Origin: Hyalangium gracile
GTDB lineage: Bacteria > Myxococcota > Myxococcia > Myxococcales > Myxococcaceae
Assembly (NCBI RefSeq): GCF_020103725.1
Contig: NZ_JAHXBG010000003.1
Span: forward strand, 1 to 64,000
Direction: 5' to 3'
Length of the DNA: 64,000 nucleotides
Shown here: one piece after another, positions 44,142 to 52,690 of the stretch
Position numbering within the stretch: the first letter of the stretch is position 1
Layout of the letters: each line of letters starts with the position of its first letter
Program-made: the position numbers and the translations under genes
The notes under the pieces: generated by a model
What the model saw: only the letters and a program-made list of their open reading frames with translations
Database searches by the model: none
Told to the model about the DNA's origin: nothing

Positions 44142-44543
44142 ATGACCTTGCGTCGTGCATCCTGCAGTTGCGGTCAGTTGCAGGTGGTGTGCACCGGCGA
44201 GCCCGTCCGGGTGTCCATGTGCCACTGCCTCGCATGTCAGAAGAGGACGGGGAGCGTCTTTGGGACCCAAGCGCGGTTTCGCCGCCAGGACATCTCCTCC
44301 ATCGAAGGGCGCTCCACCTCGTTCTCCCGAGTGGGGGACAGCGGAAACACCGCCACCTTCCATTTCTGCCCGACATGCGGCGCCACCGTGTACTGGGAGC
44401 TCGGCGCCATGCCGGACTTCGTCGCCGTCGCTGTTGGCGCCTTTGCCGACCCCAGCTTTCCTGCTCCGAAGATCTCCGTGTACGAGGAGAGGCGCCATGC
44501 CTGGGCGCTGCCTACGGGGATCGAGCTCGAGCACATGGACTGA
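44142..44543 (+). CDS. GFA-family (Mss4-like) zinc protein
   Basis: 133-residue protein of the glutathione-dependent formaldehyde-activating (GFA) fold. Zinc ligands are in CSCG, CHCLACQK and CPTCG, which is the family pattern. The ATG at 44142 follows GAGGA; a GTG at 44115 would add nine residues. Only a few GFA members are proven enzymes, so the reaction here is open. Confidence 0.85.
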   Translation: MTLRRASCSCGQLQVVCTGEPVRVSMCHCLACQKRTGSVFGTQARFRRQDISSIEGRSTSFSRVGDSGNTATFHFCPTCGATVYWELGAMPDFVAVAVGAFADPSFPAPKISVYEERRHAWALPTGIELEHMD

Positions 44544-44576
44544 GCCGAACCAGGCGAGTGGCATAGAGTCACGGCC

Positions 44577-45902
44577 GTGACGGCGATCATCTACTCCGAC
44601 CGCGCTGCAACCTCTCCCCATGGCCGGTTCCTTCTCGAGGCCCGCTCGCCTCACAACGGGACGATCCCCGATCAAGAGGGGCGATGGGCGACCGAGAGCG
44701 ACTTCTCGTTCCGGTACCGCCAGCACCAGAGAAACTTCCGCTACCGCCTGCTCGAGCCTTCACCCGGGAGTGTCGAGCCTCGTGTCATCTGGACGCGGTG
44801 GCAGGGCGAGGAAGAGGACTCGCCAAACGAGCTCGTGGTGTCTGACGCGGGGTGGTCGGCCCTCCGGACCCACGGCTTCCGCCCCGAAGTGATCGTGGTG
44901 TCCCCATCCGGGCAAGACGTCGCCCGGGTGCGGATCCTCGACACGCGCGGCAGGCTGGAGGACGACGAGGACGACGAGAAGCCGAAGCCACGGGAGGGAC
45001 GACAGCTCGAATGGCGAGTCCGGCATCTCGTCCTGTCGACCGGGGGGACGTTCTGGGCGAACCACTCGTGGCCGTACTTCTTCGAGCATGACGCCACGGC
45101 CTTCTTCGTCTGGCGGACGTACTCGGGGCAGCGACTGCTCCTCGACCTCACCCATGCGACCCTCATCCCGGAGGGCGACCCGGCATGGGCCACCCTCGAG
45201 CGCTCGATGATCGACGCCGAGAGGCGGAGCGCGTACGAGCTGCTGGCGAGCTTGTCGACGCGGATGGATGAGGTCCAGAAGCTCCTGGCGCCACGCGACT
45301 CCGAGGAGGAGGAGCAATCGCCTCTCCCGCTGAGGGAAGAGCTCGGACGCGTCGTGGCCGCCCTCCACCTGGTGGGAGTGCATCGCATCCAGGAGGGCCT
45401 GCCCTTCCTCCGGCAGTGGGAGGCGATCGATTGCCCGCTCTACTCCACGGGCAGTAATGCCTTCGGAGATCGCATCTCGGCCTGGATGCAGGTCCAGAAC
45501 TTCCGCCCCATCGCCCAGCACTCCCTTCGACTGCTCGGCGAACGGCCCCAAGGGTATGCGGCGTACCACTTCCTCATCCGTGGCCAGGGACGGTTCCCGG
45601 TGCCCGAGCTGATCTCCGATAGGCGCCAGCGAGCGGCGGAGCTGGACTCCAACATGTCGGCGGAGCAGGTCCTCCGGTTGCTCGGCTCGCCGGACCACAT
45701 CCGGCGACGGTCGCGCCCGGTGGGCAAGCTGCACCGCTCGTCGGAGGAGTGGGAGTACGACTTCCAGGATGGGGAGCACTGGCTGACGCTGCGCATCACC
45801 TGGGAGGAGCACCGGAGGCAAGGCCGGATCACCTCCATCGAAGAGGTGCCCGCCGATTGGCTCCGGACCGATGAGCGCGTACTGGAGTTGCTGGGCCACT
45901 AG
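44577..45902 (+). CDS. Protein of unknown function with SmpA-like C-terminal segment
   Basis: 441-residue cytoplasmic-looking protein, GTG start 34 bases after the GFA gene. Residues 1-220 are beta-rich with many Trp and Tyr, and include an acidic linker (DDEDDEKPKPRE, about 128-139). Residues 240-340 are helical. Near the end, AEQVLRLLGSPDHIRRR followed by WEYDFQDGEHWLTLRITW recalls the SmpA/OmlA fold, where a short helix precedes a paired strand sheet. No family was recognised for the whole. Confidence 0.7.
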   Translation: MTAIIYSDRAATSPHGRFLLEARSPHNGTIPDQEGRWATESDFSFRYRQHQRNFRYRLLEPSPGSVEPRVIWTRWQGEEEDSPNELVVSDAGWSALRTHGFRPEVIVVSPSGQDVARVRILDTRGRLEDDEDDEKPKPREGRQLEWRVRHLVLSTGGTFWANHSWPYFFEHDATAFFVWRTYSGQRLLLDLTHATLIPEGDPAWATLERSMIDAERRSAYELLASLSTRMDEVQKLLAPRDSEEEEQSPLPLREELGRVVAALHLVGVHRIQEGLPFLRQWEAIDCPLYSTGSNAFGDRISAWMQVQNFRPIAQHSLRLLGERPQGYAAYHFLIRGQGRFPVPELISDRRQRAAELDSNMSAEQVLRLLGSPDHIRRRSRPVGKLHRSSEEWEYDFQDGEHWLTLRITWEEHRRQGRITSIEEVPADWLRTDERVLELLGH

Positions 45903-45933
45903 TCCTCGTGCCGTTACAGTGGTGGCAGACACC

Positions 45934-46800
45934 ATGCCCCCTTCCCCCGCCGCAGCTCCTTCCGACACGACACCGGGCAAGCGCTTCCTGCAATTTCCGC
46001 TGACTCGAATCGTGCTCGCCACGTTCGTCACAGCGCTCTCCGTGGGCCTGGCCGTGTCACTCGCCAGCGCCGTTGCCGGTGAGGCCGAGCGCAGCATGTG
46101 GCCGCAGTTGCTGGGAGCCGGCGCCGCGCTGGCGTCCTATGCCCTCTACGTGCGCCTCGTGGAGAAGCGGCCCGTCTCAGAGCTCTCCCCGACAGGAGCG
46201 TGGCGTGAACTCGGCATAGGGCTGCTGCTCGGGGCATTGCTGGTCGTGGTGGTGATAGGCGTGCTCGCGGGGCTCGGCGCCTACGAGGTGGTCGGCAGCA
46301 ATGGCTGGAGCATGAAGCTCCTCAATCCCCTGGCGGAGATGACCCTCGTCGGAGTGCTCGAAGAGCTCCTGTGCCGCGGCATCCTCTTCCGGATCACCGA
46401 AAAGGCCCTGGGAAGCTGGATTGCGCTGGGGATCTCGGCGGTCCTGTTCGGTGTGGCCCACCTGCCGGGAGCCGGTGCCGGGATGCTGGCCATCGGGATT
46501 GCGGTGGTCGCGGGCGTGTTCTTCGCCACGGCGTTCATGGTGACACGCCGCCTCTGGCTGTGTATCGGCATCCATGTCGCGTGGAACTACACCCTGGGCA
46601 CGATCTTCTCCGTCGCGGTCTCCGGGCATGAGAGTACCGGGCTGCTGCAGGGAAGCCTGACCGGTCCGGACTGGCTGGTCGGCGGCCGGTGCGGCCTGGA
46701 AGCCTCGGTGCTCACCTTGCTCGTGCTCGTCGTGACAGGGGCCTGCTTCTTGTGGAGAGCCTGGGCGAAAGGACATTTCGTTGCTCTGTCGTCCCCATGA
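45934..46800 (+). CDS. CPBP family intramembrane metalloprotease
   Basis: 288-residue membrane protein (ATG at 45934; upstream GTG codons are possible). The CPBP/Abi signature is complete: EELLCRG (EExxxR) near residue 150, the His in FGVAHLPG, and HVAWN in the last conserved helix. These are glutamate-type intramembrane proteases or scaffolds. The substrate is unknown. The 3' end overlaps the convergent AraC gene by 89 bases. Confidence 0.88.
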   Translation: MPPSPAAAPSDTTPGKRFLQFPLTRIVLATFVTALSVGLAVSLASAVAGEAERSMWPQLLGAGAALASYALYVRLVEKRPVSELSPTGAWRELGIGLLLGALLVVVVIGVLAGLGAYEVVGSNGWSMKLLNPLAEMTLVGVLEELLCRGILFRITEKALGSWIALGISAVLFGVAHLPGAGAGMLAIGIAVVAGVFFATAFMVTRRLWLCIGIHVAWNYTLGTIFSVAVSGHESTGLLQGSLTGPDWLVGGRCGLEASVLTLLVLVVTGACFLWRAWAKGHFVALSSP

Positions 46801-47539
46801 GGACGATGCCGCTGGGCGCGTAGCCGAGCAGGCGGCGGCACGTGCGCGAGAAGTGGGCCTGGTCCGAGAAACCCGCCGCCACCGCCGCCGTGGTGAGCGA
46901 GACGCCCGTCAGCGTGATGCGCAGCCCGTGCACGAGCCGGTTCCACAAAAGCCAGGCGCGCGGCGAGATGCCGATGTCACGAAGGAAGAGCGCACGGAAG
47001 TGCTGAAGCGTCACGCCCAGATGCGACTCCAGCCCGAGCTCCTCGCCGTCGGGATCATCGAGCCGGGCGCGGAGGCGCTCGATGGCACGCTCGACGCGCA
47101 TGTCGAAATCCACGCGGAGGCGGGTGCTCGGAAACGCGATGGCTTGCAGCTCCTCACCGAGCCCATCCAGGTGCAACGGGCTCTCGAGATGGCACCGCGC
47201 CGACCAGACCGCTTCACGGAGCCGGAGCGCCAGGGCCGGCTCGATCGGCGCCGCGGCACCCAGCGCCCGCGTGCGCGCGTTCGGCTCGCGATTGGTCTCC
47301 GGATCGAGCAGTACCGTGATGGCCGGACCTTGGCACACCACGCTCGAGGCGATGTCGCTGGGAATCACTACCGCCGGAGAACATACGCGGCGGCCGGAAG
47401 GCTCGAGCACTGATACATCCGCGTCGAGCCCGATGAGCAGCTTGATCACGTGCGATTGATGAAGGCTGGTGTCGACATCGAGCGAGAAGCGGGTGCCGCG
47501 AGCGTGGTTGATCGTGATGAGGGGCTGTTGTTCGATCAT
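46712..47539 (-). CDS. AraC family transcriptional regulator
   Basis: 275 residues. The N-terminal two thirds is a cupin-like ligand domain; the C-terminal double HTH (about 160-265) contains the second-helix signature AAGFSDQAHFSRTCRRLLGYAPS. Start at 47539 (ATG), with a weak ribosome site. The tail after the HTH is Arg/Ser-rich and lies in the overlap with the CPBP gene. Its target is unknown. Confidence 0.88.
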   Translation of the reverse strand: MIEQQPLITINHARGTRFSLDVDTSLHQSHVIKLLIGLDADVSVLEPSGRRVCSPAVVIPSDIASSVVCQGPAITVLLDPETNREPNARTRALGAAAPIEPALALRLREAVWSARCHLESPLHLDGLGEELQAIAFPSTRLRVDFDMRVERAIERLRARLDDPDGEELGLESHLGVTLQHFRALFLRDIGISPRAWLLWNRLVHGLRITLTGVSLTTAAVAAGFSDQAHFSRTCRRLLGYAPSGIVLMGTTEQRNVLSPRLSTRSRPLSRRARAR

Positions 47540-47618
47540 GTTTGCCACTGTCTCTGCCTCTCCCGGTTTTCCCGCGTGTCGATGCCAGATTAAGGACCAC
47601 GGCTGACACAGGGAGATG

Positions 47619-48293
47619 TCAGGACTCGAGCAGCGCGGGGAGCTCCGCCATGTCGGTGAAGATCCGCACCGCGCCGGCCCGACGCAGGACTTCGGGCGCA
47701 TCGTGGCCGGCCTCTGGAGGGCTGTAGCCGAACACCGTGGCGCCTGCTGCCACGCCGGCCGTCACGCCGGTGCGGGTGTCCTCCACGACAGCGCAGCGCG
47801 CCGGTTCCACGGACAGGGCGCTCGCCGCCGCCAGGTACACGTCCGGAGCGGGCTTGGAGCGCGGCTGCTCGACGCCGCTGAAGATCCGCCCGTCGAAGTA
47901 CTTCATGAGGCCGACCTTGCGCAGCTGAAGCTCGATCTTGCCGCGGTCCGCGCCCGAGGCACAGGCGATGCGTCCCTCGTACCGCTCATGGATGGACTCC
48001 ACCGCCGCGTGGATGTTGCGGATCGCCACCAGGTCGCGCTCCAGGGCCTCGTTGCGCCGCTGCCGGAACCGGGCGAGCCACTCCTCCGTCAACGGCTTGC
48101 CGGTGCGCGCCTCGATGATGGCCGCCTCGTCCTTCACCATCTTGCCGATGAACAGCGCCATGCACTCCAGCAGGCTGAGCTTCCAGCCCTGCTCCTCGAG
48201 CATGTCGCGCAGGACGCTCAGGGTGATGGACTCGGAGTCCACCAGGACGCCGTCACAATCGAAGAGGACTGCCTCGAACCGCCGTGAAGTCAT
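47619..48293 (-). CDS. HAD-superfamily hydrolase, beta-phosphoglucomutase-like
   Basis: 224-residue enzyme. HAD motif I is FDCDGVLVDSE (Asp12, Asp14), motif II ACASGAD, motif III Lys in SKPAPD, and motif IV VVEDTRTGV, with a four-helix cap between motifs I and II. It would hydrolyse or transfer phosphate on a small sugar phosphate or similar. It is divergent from the TPR gene across 76 bases. Confidence 0.9.
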   Translation of the reverse strand: MTSRRFEAVLFDCDGVLVDSESITLSVLRDMLEEQGWKLSLLECMALFIGKMVKDEAAIIEARTGKPLTEEWLARFRQRRNEALERDLVAIRNIHAAVESIHERYEGRIACASGADRGKIELQLRKVGLMKYFDGRIFSGVEQPRSKPAPDVYLAAASALSVEPARCAVVEDTRTGVTAGVAAGATVFGYSPPEAGHDAPEVLRRAGAVRIFTDMAELPALLES

Positions 48294-48369
48294 GAGCACC
48301 AATTCATCCCATGGAATCGACAGAAGCGATTCTGATAATATGGAGCCGCCAGATACGAGGAGGACTGCC

Positions 48370-48942
48370 ATGGGACGGTTCAAGCTGTTGCTCGGCACCA
48401 TCGCGCTCGTTGGAGCGACCCTCGTTCCCGCGCATGCGGAAGCCTCCATCAAGGTGCTCGGCAACGGGTTCGGTCGCATCTGCTACGAACACGCCAAGGC
48501 CGGCCAGGCCTCGGACTCGGGGCTCGAGGCTTGCGACCGGGCGCTCACCGAGCAGCGCCTGACACCGAGCGATCGCGCCGCGACCCTCGTCAACCGCGGC
48601 ATCCTCCAGATGCATGCCAGGAAGCACGCGCTCGCGCTCGCCAGCTACGAGGAGGCGCTCAAGCTGAATCCAGACCTCGCCGAGGCCTACGTCAACAAGG
48701 GCGTCGCGCTGGTAAACCTCGGCCGGGACGCCGAGGCAGTGGAGGCGATCGGCAAGGCGCTGGAGCTGAACACCGAATGGCCCGAGATCGCCTACTACAC
48801 GCGAGGCATCGCCCACGAGATGCTCGGCAACGTCCGCTCCGCCTACAACGACTACCGCCAGGCCGCGGCGCTCAAGCCCGAGTGGCAGGAGCCGCAGCGG
48901 CAGCTCCAGCGCTTCTCGGTGGTTCCCAAGGGCCGGGGTTGA
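48370..48942 (+). CDS. Secreted TPR protein
   Basis: 190 residues with a signal peptide ending in AHA (about residue 22). Three to four tetratricopeptide repeats follow from about 68, with landmarks NRGILQMHARKHALALASYEEALKLNP and two further units. GGAGG precedes the ATG. The stop codon overlaps the next start (TGATG), so it is coupled to the lipoprotein downstream; the TPR fold probably serves as an adaptor in the periplasm. Confidence 0.85.
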   Translation: MGRFKLLLGTIALVGATLVPAHAEASIKVLGNGFGRICYEHAKAGQASDSGLEACDRALTEQRLTPSDRAATLVNRGILQMHARKHALALASYEEALKLNPDLAEAYVNKGVALVNLGRDAEAVEAIGKALELNTEWPEIAYYTRGIAHEMLGNVRSAYNDYRQAAALKPEWQEPQRQLQRFSVVPKGRG

Positions 48943-50000
48943 TGCCGCGGGTGGGAGTGATTGCGCGCAAGGCTCGCGCCCTCCTGCTCGCACTGGGGCT
49001 GGCCGGGTGTACTTCGGGCTCCGCCCAGCAGGGTCCGCTGACGGATGTGCCCGCTGCGTTACGCGGGACAGCGCCGGAGCAGGCCGTCACCCTCCTACCG
49101 CTCGGTGGTCCTCTTCGAAGCAATAGCGCCGAGCTCTCCGGACTCGCCTGGTACCGAGAGCACCTCGTCATGCTGCCGCAGTATCCCGACTGGGAGGATG
49201 ACGACGCCCCCTGCCTCTATACCGTCTCGAAGGCAGACATCCTCGCGCGGCTCGAGCGCACCACCTCGGAGCCCCTGACGCCCCGCTGCATTCCCTTCGA
49301 CAGCGCCGGCATCGAGAAGCGCATCCCCGGCTTCGAGGGCTACGAGTCCATCCAGTTCGCCGATGAGCAGGCGTACCTGACCGTGGAGACCCGCAAGAGC
49401 ACCGGAAAGGCCTTCCTCGTCACCGGACACATCGCGCCGGACCTGAGCGTGCTGAAGCTCGAGCCGTCGCCCCAGGCCTCGCTTTCCCTGCCGTCCGACG
49501 TTTCCAACGCGGGCTTCGAGGCGCTGGTGGTGAGCGAGGATCGCGTGCTGGCCCTGTACGAAGCCAACGGCGTCAACGTGAACCGCGCCCCTGCCGCCGA
49601 GAGCTTCGATCGATCGCTCTCCCCTTCCGGGAAGCTGGCTCTCCCCTCGATCGAGCACCGCACCACCGACGCCACCTCCATGGATGCGGCGGGCCGCTTC
49701 TGGGTGATGAACTACAGCTTTCCGGGGACCTCTGCCGCCTACAAACCAGCGTCGGATCCCCTCCTGGCCCGTTACGGCACCGGCCCCACCCATGCCCGGA
49801 TGCCCCAGGTGGAGCGGCTCATCGAGCTACAGGTGCAGCCCTCTGGCATCGTGCTCACCGATCGGCCGCCCCTCCAGTTCCAGCTCTCCAGCGAAGCGGC
49901 ACGAAACTGGGAAGGAGTGGTGCGGCTGGACGAGCGCGGCTTCCTGCTCGTGACCGACAAGTTCCCTGGGACGCTGCTCGGCTTCGTGCCAGGGCCATGA
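48942..50000 (+). CDS. Lipoprotein with phytase/SdiA-regulated-like propeller
   Basis: 352 residues. Signal with lipobox LGLAGC (Cys23). The remainder has repeated strand patterns (SAELSGLAWYREHLVML, ESIQFADEQAYLTVE, DERGFLLVTDKFPG) resembling beta-propeller phytase or SdiA-regulated proteins; catalytic residues are not identifiable. It is translationally coupled to the TPR protein, so the two probably act together at the envelope. Confidence 0.75.
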   Translation: MPRVGVIARKARALLLALGLAGCTSGSAQQGPLTDVPAALRGTAPEQAVTLLPLGGPLRSNSAELSGLAWYREHLVMLPQYPDWEDDDAPCLYTVSKADILARLERTTSEPLTPRCIPFDSAGIEKRIPGFEGYESIQFADEQAYLTVETRKSTGKAFLVTGHIAPDLSVLKLEPSPQASLSLPSDVSNAGFEALVVSEDRVLALYEANGVNVNRAPAAESFDRSLSPSGKLALPSIEHRTTDATSMDAAGRFWVMNYSFPGTSAAYKPASDPLLARYGTGPTHARMPQVERLIELQVQPSGIVLTDRPPLQFQLSSEAARNWEGVVRLDERGFLLVTDKFPGTLLGFVPGP

Positions 50001-50031
50001 CCGGCCGCGGCGAGCGCGGGTGCCCAAAGGC

Positions 50032-51849
50032 CTACTCGGGCTTCTTCACGCCGAGCACCTTCAGCCGATACGACAGCGTCCGCACCGCCATGCCCAGCTT
50101 CTTCGCGGCTTCCGCCCGATTCCAGCCGGTCGCGGCCAGGGCCTCCTGGAGCACCCGGGCCTCGAACTGCTGCACCCGGGCACGGGCCTGCTCCGGCTCC
50201 TGAGCAGCGAGAGCCGAGGCCTTGCTCGACCCCGCCTCGGGACGGTGCTCCCCGGTACGCAGCCGCACGGGCAGATCCTCCGGCCTGATGAGCCCTCCCT
50301 GGGAGACCACCACCGCGCGCTCAATCACGTTGCGCAGCTCGCGGACGTTGCCGGGCCACGAGTAGGCCTCCAGGAGCGCGAGCGTCTCCGGGGAGATGCC
50401 CTCCACCCGGCGCCCATTGGCCTTGTTGGCGGCCAGCAGGAACCTGCGTGCCAGGGGCTCGATCTCGTCCCGGCGCTCACGCAGCGGTGGAATCTCGATG
50501 ACCACGCCGCTGAGCCGGTAATAGAGATCCGAGCGGAAGGAGCCCTCCTCCGCCATGGTCTCGAGATCGCGGTGCGTCGCGGCCACGATGCGCACGTCCA
50601 CTTCGAGCTCACGGTTGGAACCCACGCGGTTGAAGGTCCCCACCTCGAGGACTCGCAGCAGCGAGACCTGCGCCGCGGGGGGAAGCTCGCCGATCTCGTC
50701 CAGGAAGACCGTGCCGCCGTCGGCCTCCTCGAACACGCCTTTCTGCTGCTGCAGGGCGCCGGTGAAGGCCCCTCGCTCGTGCCCGAAGAGCGTGCTCTCG
50801 ACCAGGTCCCTGGGGAGCGCTCCACAGTTGACGCGGACGATGCGGCGGTCCTTGCGAGGGCCGCTCTCGTGGATCAGCTGCGCGAGCACCTCCTTGCCCG
50901 TGCCTGTCTCTCCGTGAAGGATGACCGGGATGCGCGAGGTGGCAACGCTCGCCACCGTCTCAAGCACCGGGCGCATCACCCGCCCCACGACGAGCGACCC
51001 CTCGGGGCTCTCCCCTCGCGCGAGCCTCGCGGCCGGGCCGCTCTCCACCGGGTGCTCGGGCGAGGCCCGGTGAGCCGCATCGCGAGCGGCCTCGAGCAGC
51101 ACGTCCGCGGTGCCGCCGGAAGCGGGATAGAGGGCAAGGCCCACGACCAGCGGGCGGCTCCCACCCGCCCGAGAGGCCGCCATGGCCCGGGCAATGCGAT
51201 GGGCCTCCTCGGCGCCCGTCTCCGGCAGCAGCACCTCAAGCGCGCTGGAGCCGTAGAGCGCCATGAGATCGACCGGGCGGAGATGACTGCGCACCTCCTC
51301 GATCCAGGTCCCCTCTTCCGACTCTGGCGGAGCGGCTCCTCCCGCGGAGAGCACTCGCACCATGAGCAAGGCGAAGGGACGGTTGAACTGCCGGGCGCGC
51401 GTGAGCTCCTCCTCCAGGTGGTGGTGGATCAGCTCTTCCCGAACGAGGCCGAGGGAGTCACCCCGGGCCCCGAGGGCCTGCACCTGCAGGGCAACGCCGC
51501 CCAGGACGATCTCATCTCCAATCGTGAGTTCGATGCGGGCGACGCGGCTGCCCAGGAAGTGGGTACCGTTCTTGGAGCCGAGGTCCTCCACCAGGACCCG
51601 CGAGCCGGAGAGCACGAAGCGGGCGTGCTCTCGCGACAGGGTCTGGTCATCGATTCGGAGCCCCGCCTCCGGAGCGCGCCCCACGATGAGAGGCGTGTCC
51701 GGCGAGAGCAGGCGCGTCACCTTGTTTCCAGCGTGGTTCGCGATCAATGCGACACGCAGCCTGACCGTCGGTTGGTACGCACGAACCAGGAGCCCCTCCA
51801 GGCTCGCGGTCTCCTGGGAGTCACCCTGCGCTGATGGGTTCCTGGGCAT
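50032..51849 (-). CDS. FHA-domain sigma-54 activator
   Basis: 605-residue enhancer-binding protein. An N-terminal FHA domain (about 50-118: GRAPE...LSREHARF...GSKNGT) reads phosphothreonine. Then comes a degenerate GGDEF-like region (about 140-265), the AAA+ ATPase (about 285-510) with Walker A GETGTGKE and GAFTGA, and a Fis-type HTH (about 560-600). It lies 31 bases after the TPR protein gene in an operon that begins with a Ser/Thr kinase, so the kinase is a likely source of the signal the FHA domain reads. It should activate sigma-54 promoters elsewhere. Confidence 0.93.
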   Translation of the reverse strand: MPRNPSAQGDSQETASLEGLLVRAYQPTVRLRVALIANHAGNKVTRLLSPDTPLIVGRAPEAGLRIDDQTLSREHARFVLSGSRVLVEDLGSKNGTHFLGSRVARIELTIGDEIVLGGVALQVQALGARGDSLGLVREELIHHHLEEELTRARQFNRPFALLMVRVLSAGGAAPPESEEGTWIEEVRSHLRPVDLMALYGSSALEVLLPETGAEEAHRIARAMAASRAGGSRPLVVGLALYPASGGTADVLLEAARDAAHRASPEHPVESGPAARLARGESPEGSLVVGRVMRPVLETVASVATSRIPVILHGETGTGKEVLAQLIHESGPRKDRRIVRVNCGALPRDLVESTLFGHERGAFTGALQQQKGVFEEADGGTVFLDEIGELPPAAQVSLLRVLEVGTFNRVGSNRELEVDVRIVAATHRDLETMAEEGSFRSDLYYRLSGVVIEIPPLRERRDEIEPLARRFLLAANKANGRRVEGISPETLALLEAYSWPGNVRELRNVIERAVVVSQGGLIRPEDLPVRLRTGEHRPEAGSSKASALAAQEPEQARARVQQFEARVLQEALAATGWNRAEAAKKLGMAVRTLSYRLKVLGVKKPE

Positions 51850-51880
51850 GGGCTCTCTTCCATTCGCGGCAGGGCTGCTG

Positions 51881-52690
51881 TCACGGCACGGGTAGAGAGA
51901 AACCGAGCCCCGCCTGGGCTGTGACGGCGAAGCGGTAGCGACTATTCGGGCGGGTGAAGAAGTAGTCGGCTCCGAAATCTACCACGCCCACGAGACCCGC
52001 TGGCAGTGCGATACGGCCCCCCACCACGGGCCCCGCGCCATAGGTATCGATCCCAGGAAGCAGGCTGGCGCGTAGGCCCAGGAAGGGCCTGAAATCGCCC
52101 TGGCCTGGCAGCACTCCGCCTTGGAGCTGGAAGACCGGCGGATCACCCAGCATGACGCGGACACTGCCCTCCAGGGACTTGCGCCGGAAGGCGAACCCTG
52201 CTCCCACGGTCCATTGCCGATCCAGGGCCTCAATGAGGCCGAGCACCTCGGGCCTCAGCTCGATGGAAGCGGCCTTGGCGGCACGACGCCGCTCCTCCTC
52301 TCGCGCCTGTTGAAGCTCGGCCTCTCGCGCCGCGAGCTGCCGCTGCTCGGACTCGACCTGCTGGCGGATGAGCTCGGCGAGCACGACCAGCTCTGGCGGG
52401 AAGCGCACGGGATCCACCCTCTCCTCGGGGTGCTCGCGCGCCAGCGCCTCGAGCGGTTTCCGAGCCTCCTCCACCTGGCCCAGGGCGTACAACGAGGCGG
52501 CCAGGTACATCCGGGTCAGCGCCCGACGCGCTGGGGGCAGGTGGGAAGTGGCCAGCTCCTGCTCGAAGAGCCGGGCCGCTGCCTCGAAGTCTCCGTACTC
52601 GTAGTGCTCGATGCCTGTCGTCTGCGCCCAGGCGGCCCCGGACACGAGCAGGAGCGCCACCAGCAGCCACAGCCCAGGCCGGAGCTTCAT
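51881..52690 (-). CDS. Envelope protein: TPR-like helices, coiled coil and beta-strand tail
   Basis: 269 residues with a signal peptide ending in AWAQ (about 23). A TPR-like part (about 25-110) is followed by a charged coiled coil rich in Glu, Gln and Arg (about 111-140), then a Gly/aromatic strand-rich C-terminal half (about 150-269) with alternating hydrophobics, as in outer-membrane barrels. The start overlaps the kinase stop (ATGA). It probably passes an envelope state to the kinase, or is the structure being monitored. Confidence 0.75.
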   Translation of the reverse strand: MKLRPGLWLLVALLLVSGAAWAQTTGIEHYEYGDFEAAARLFEQELATSHLPPARRALTRMYLAASLYALGQVEEARKPLEALAREHPEERVDPVRFPPELVVLAELIRQQVESEQRQLAAREAELQQAREEERRRAAKAASIELRPEVLGLIEALDRQWTVGAGFAFRRKSLEGSVRVMLGDPPVFQLQGGVLPGQGDFRPFLGLRASLLPGIDTYGAGPVVGGRIALPAGLVGVVDFGADYFFTRPNSRYRFAVTAQAGLGFSLPVP

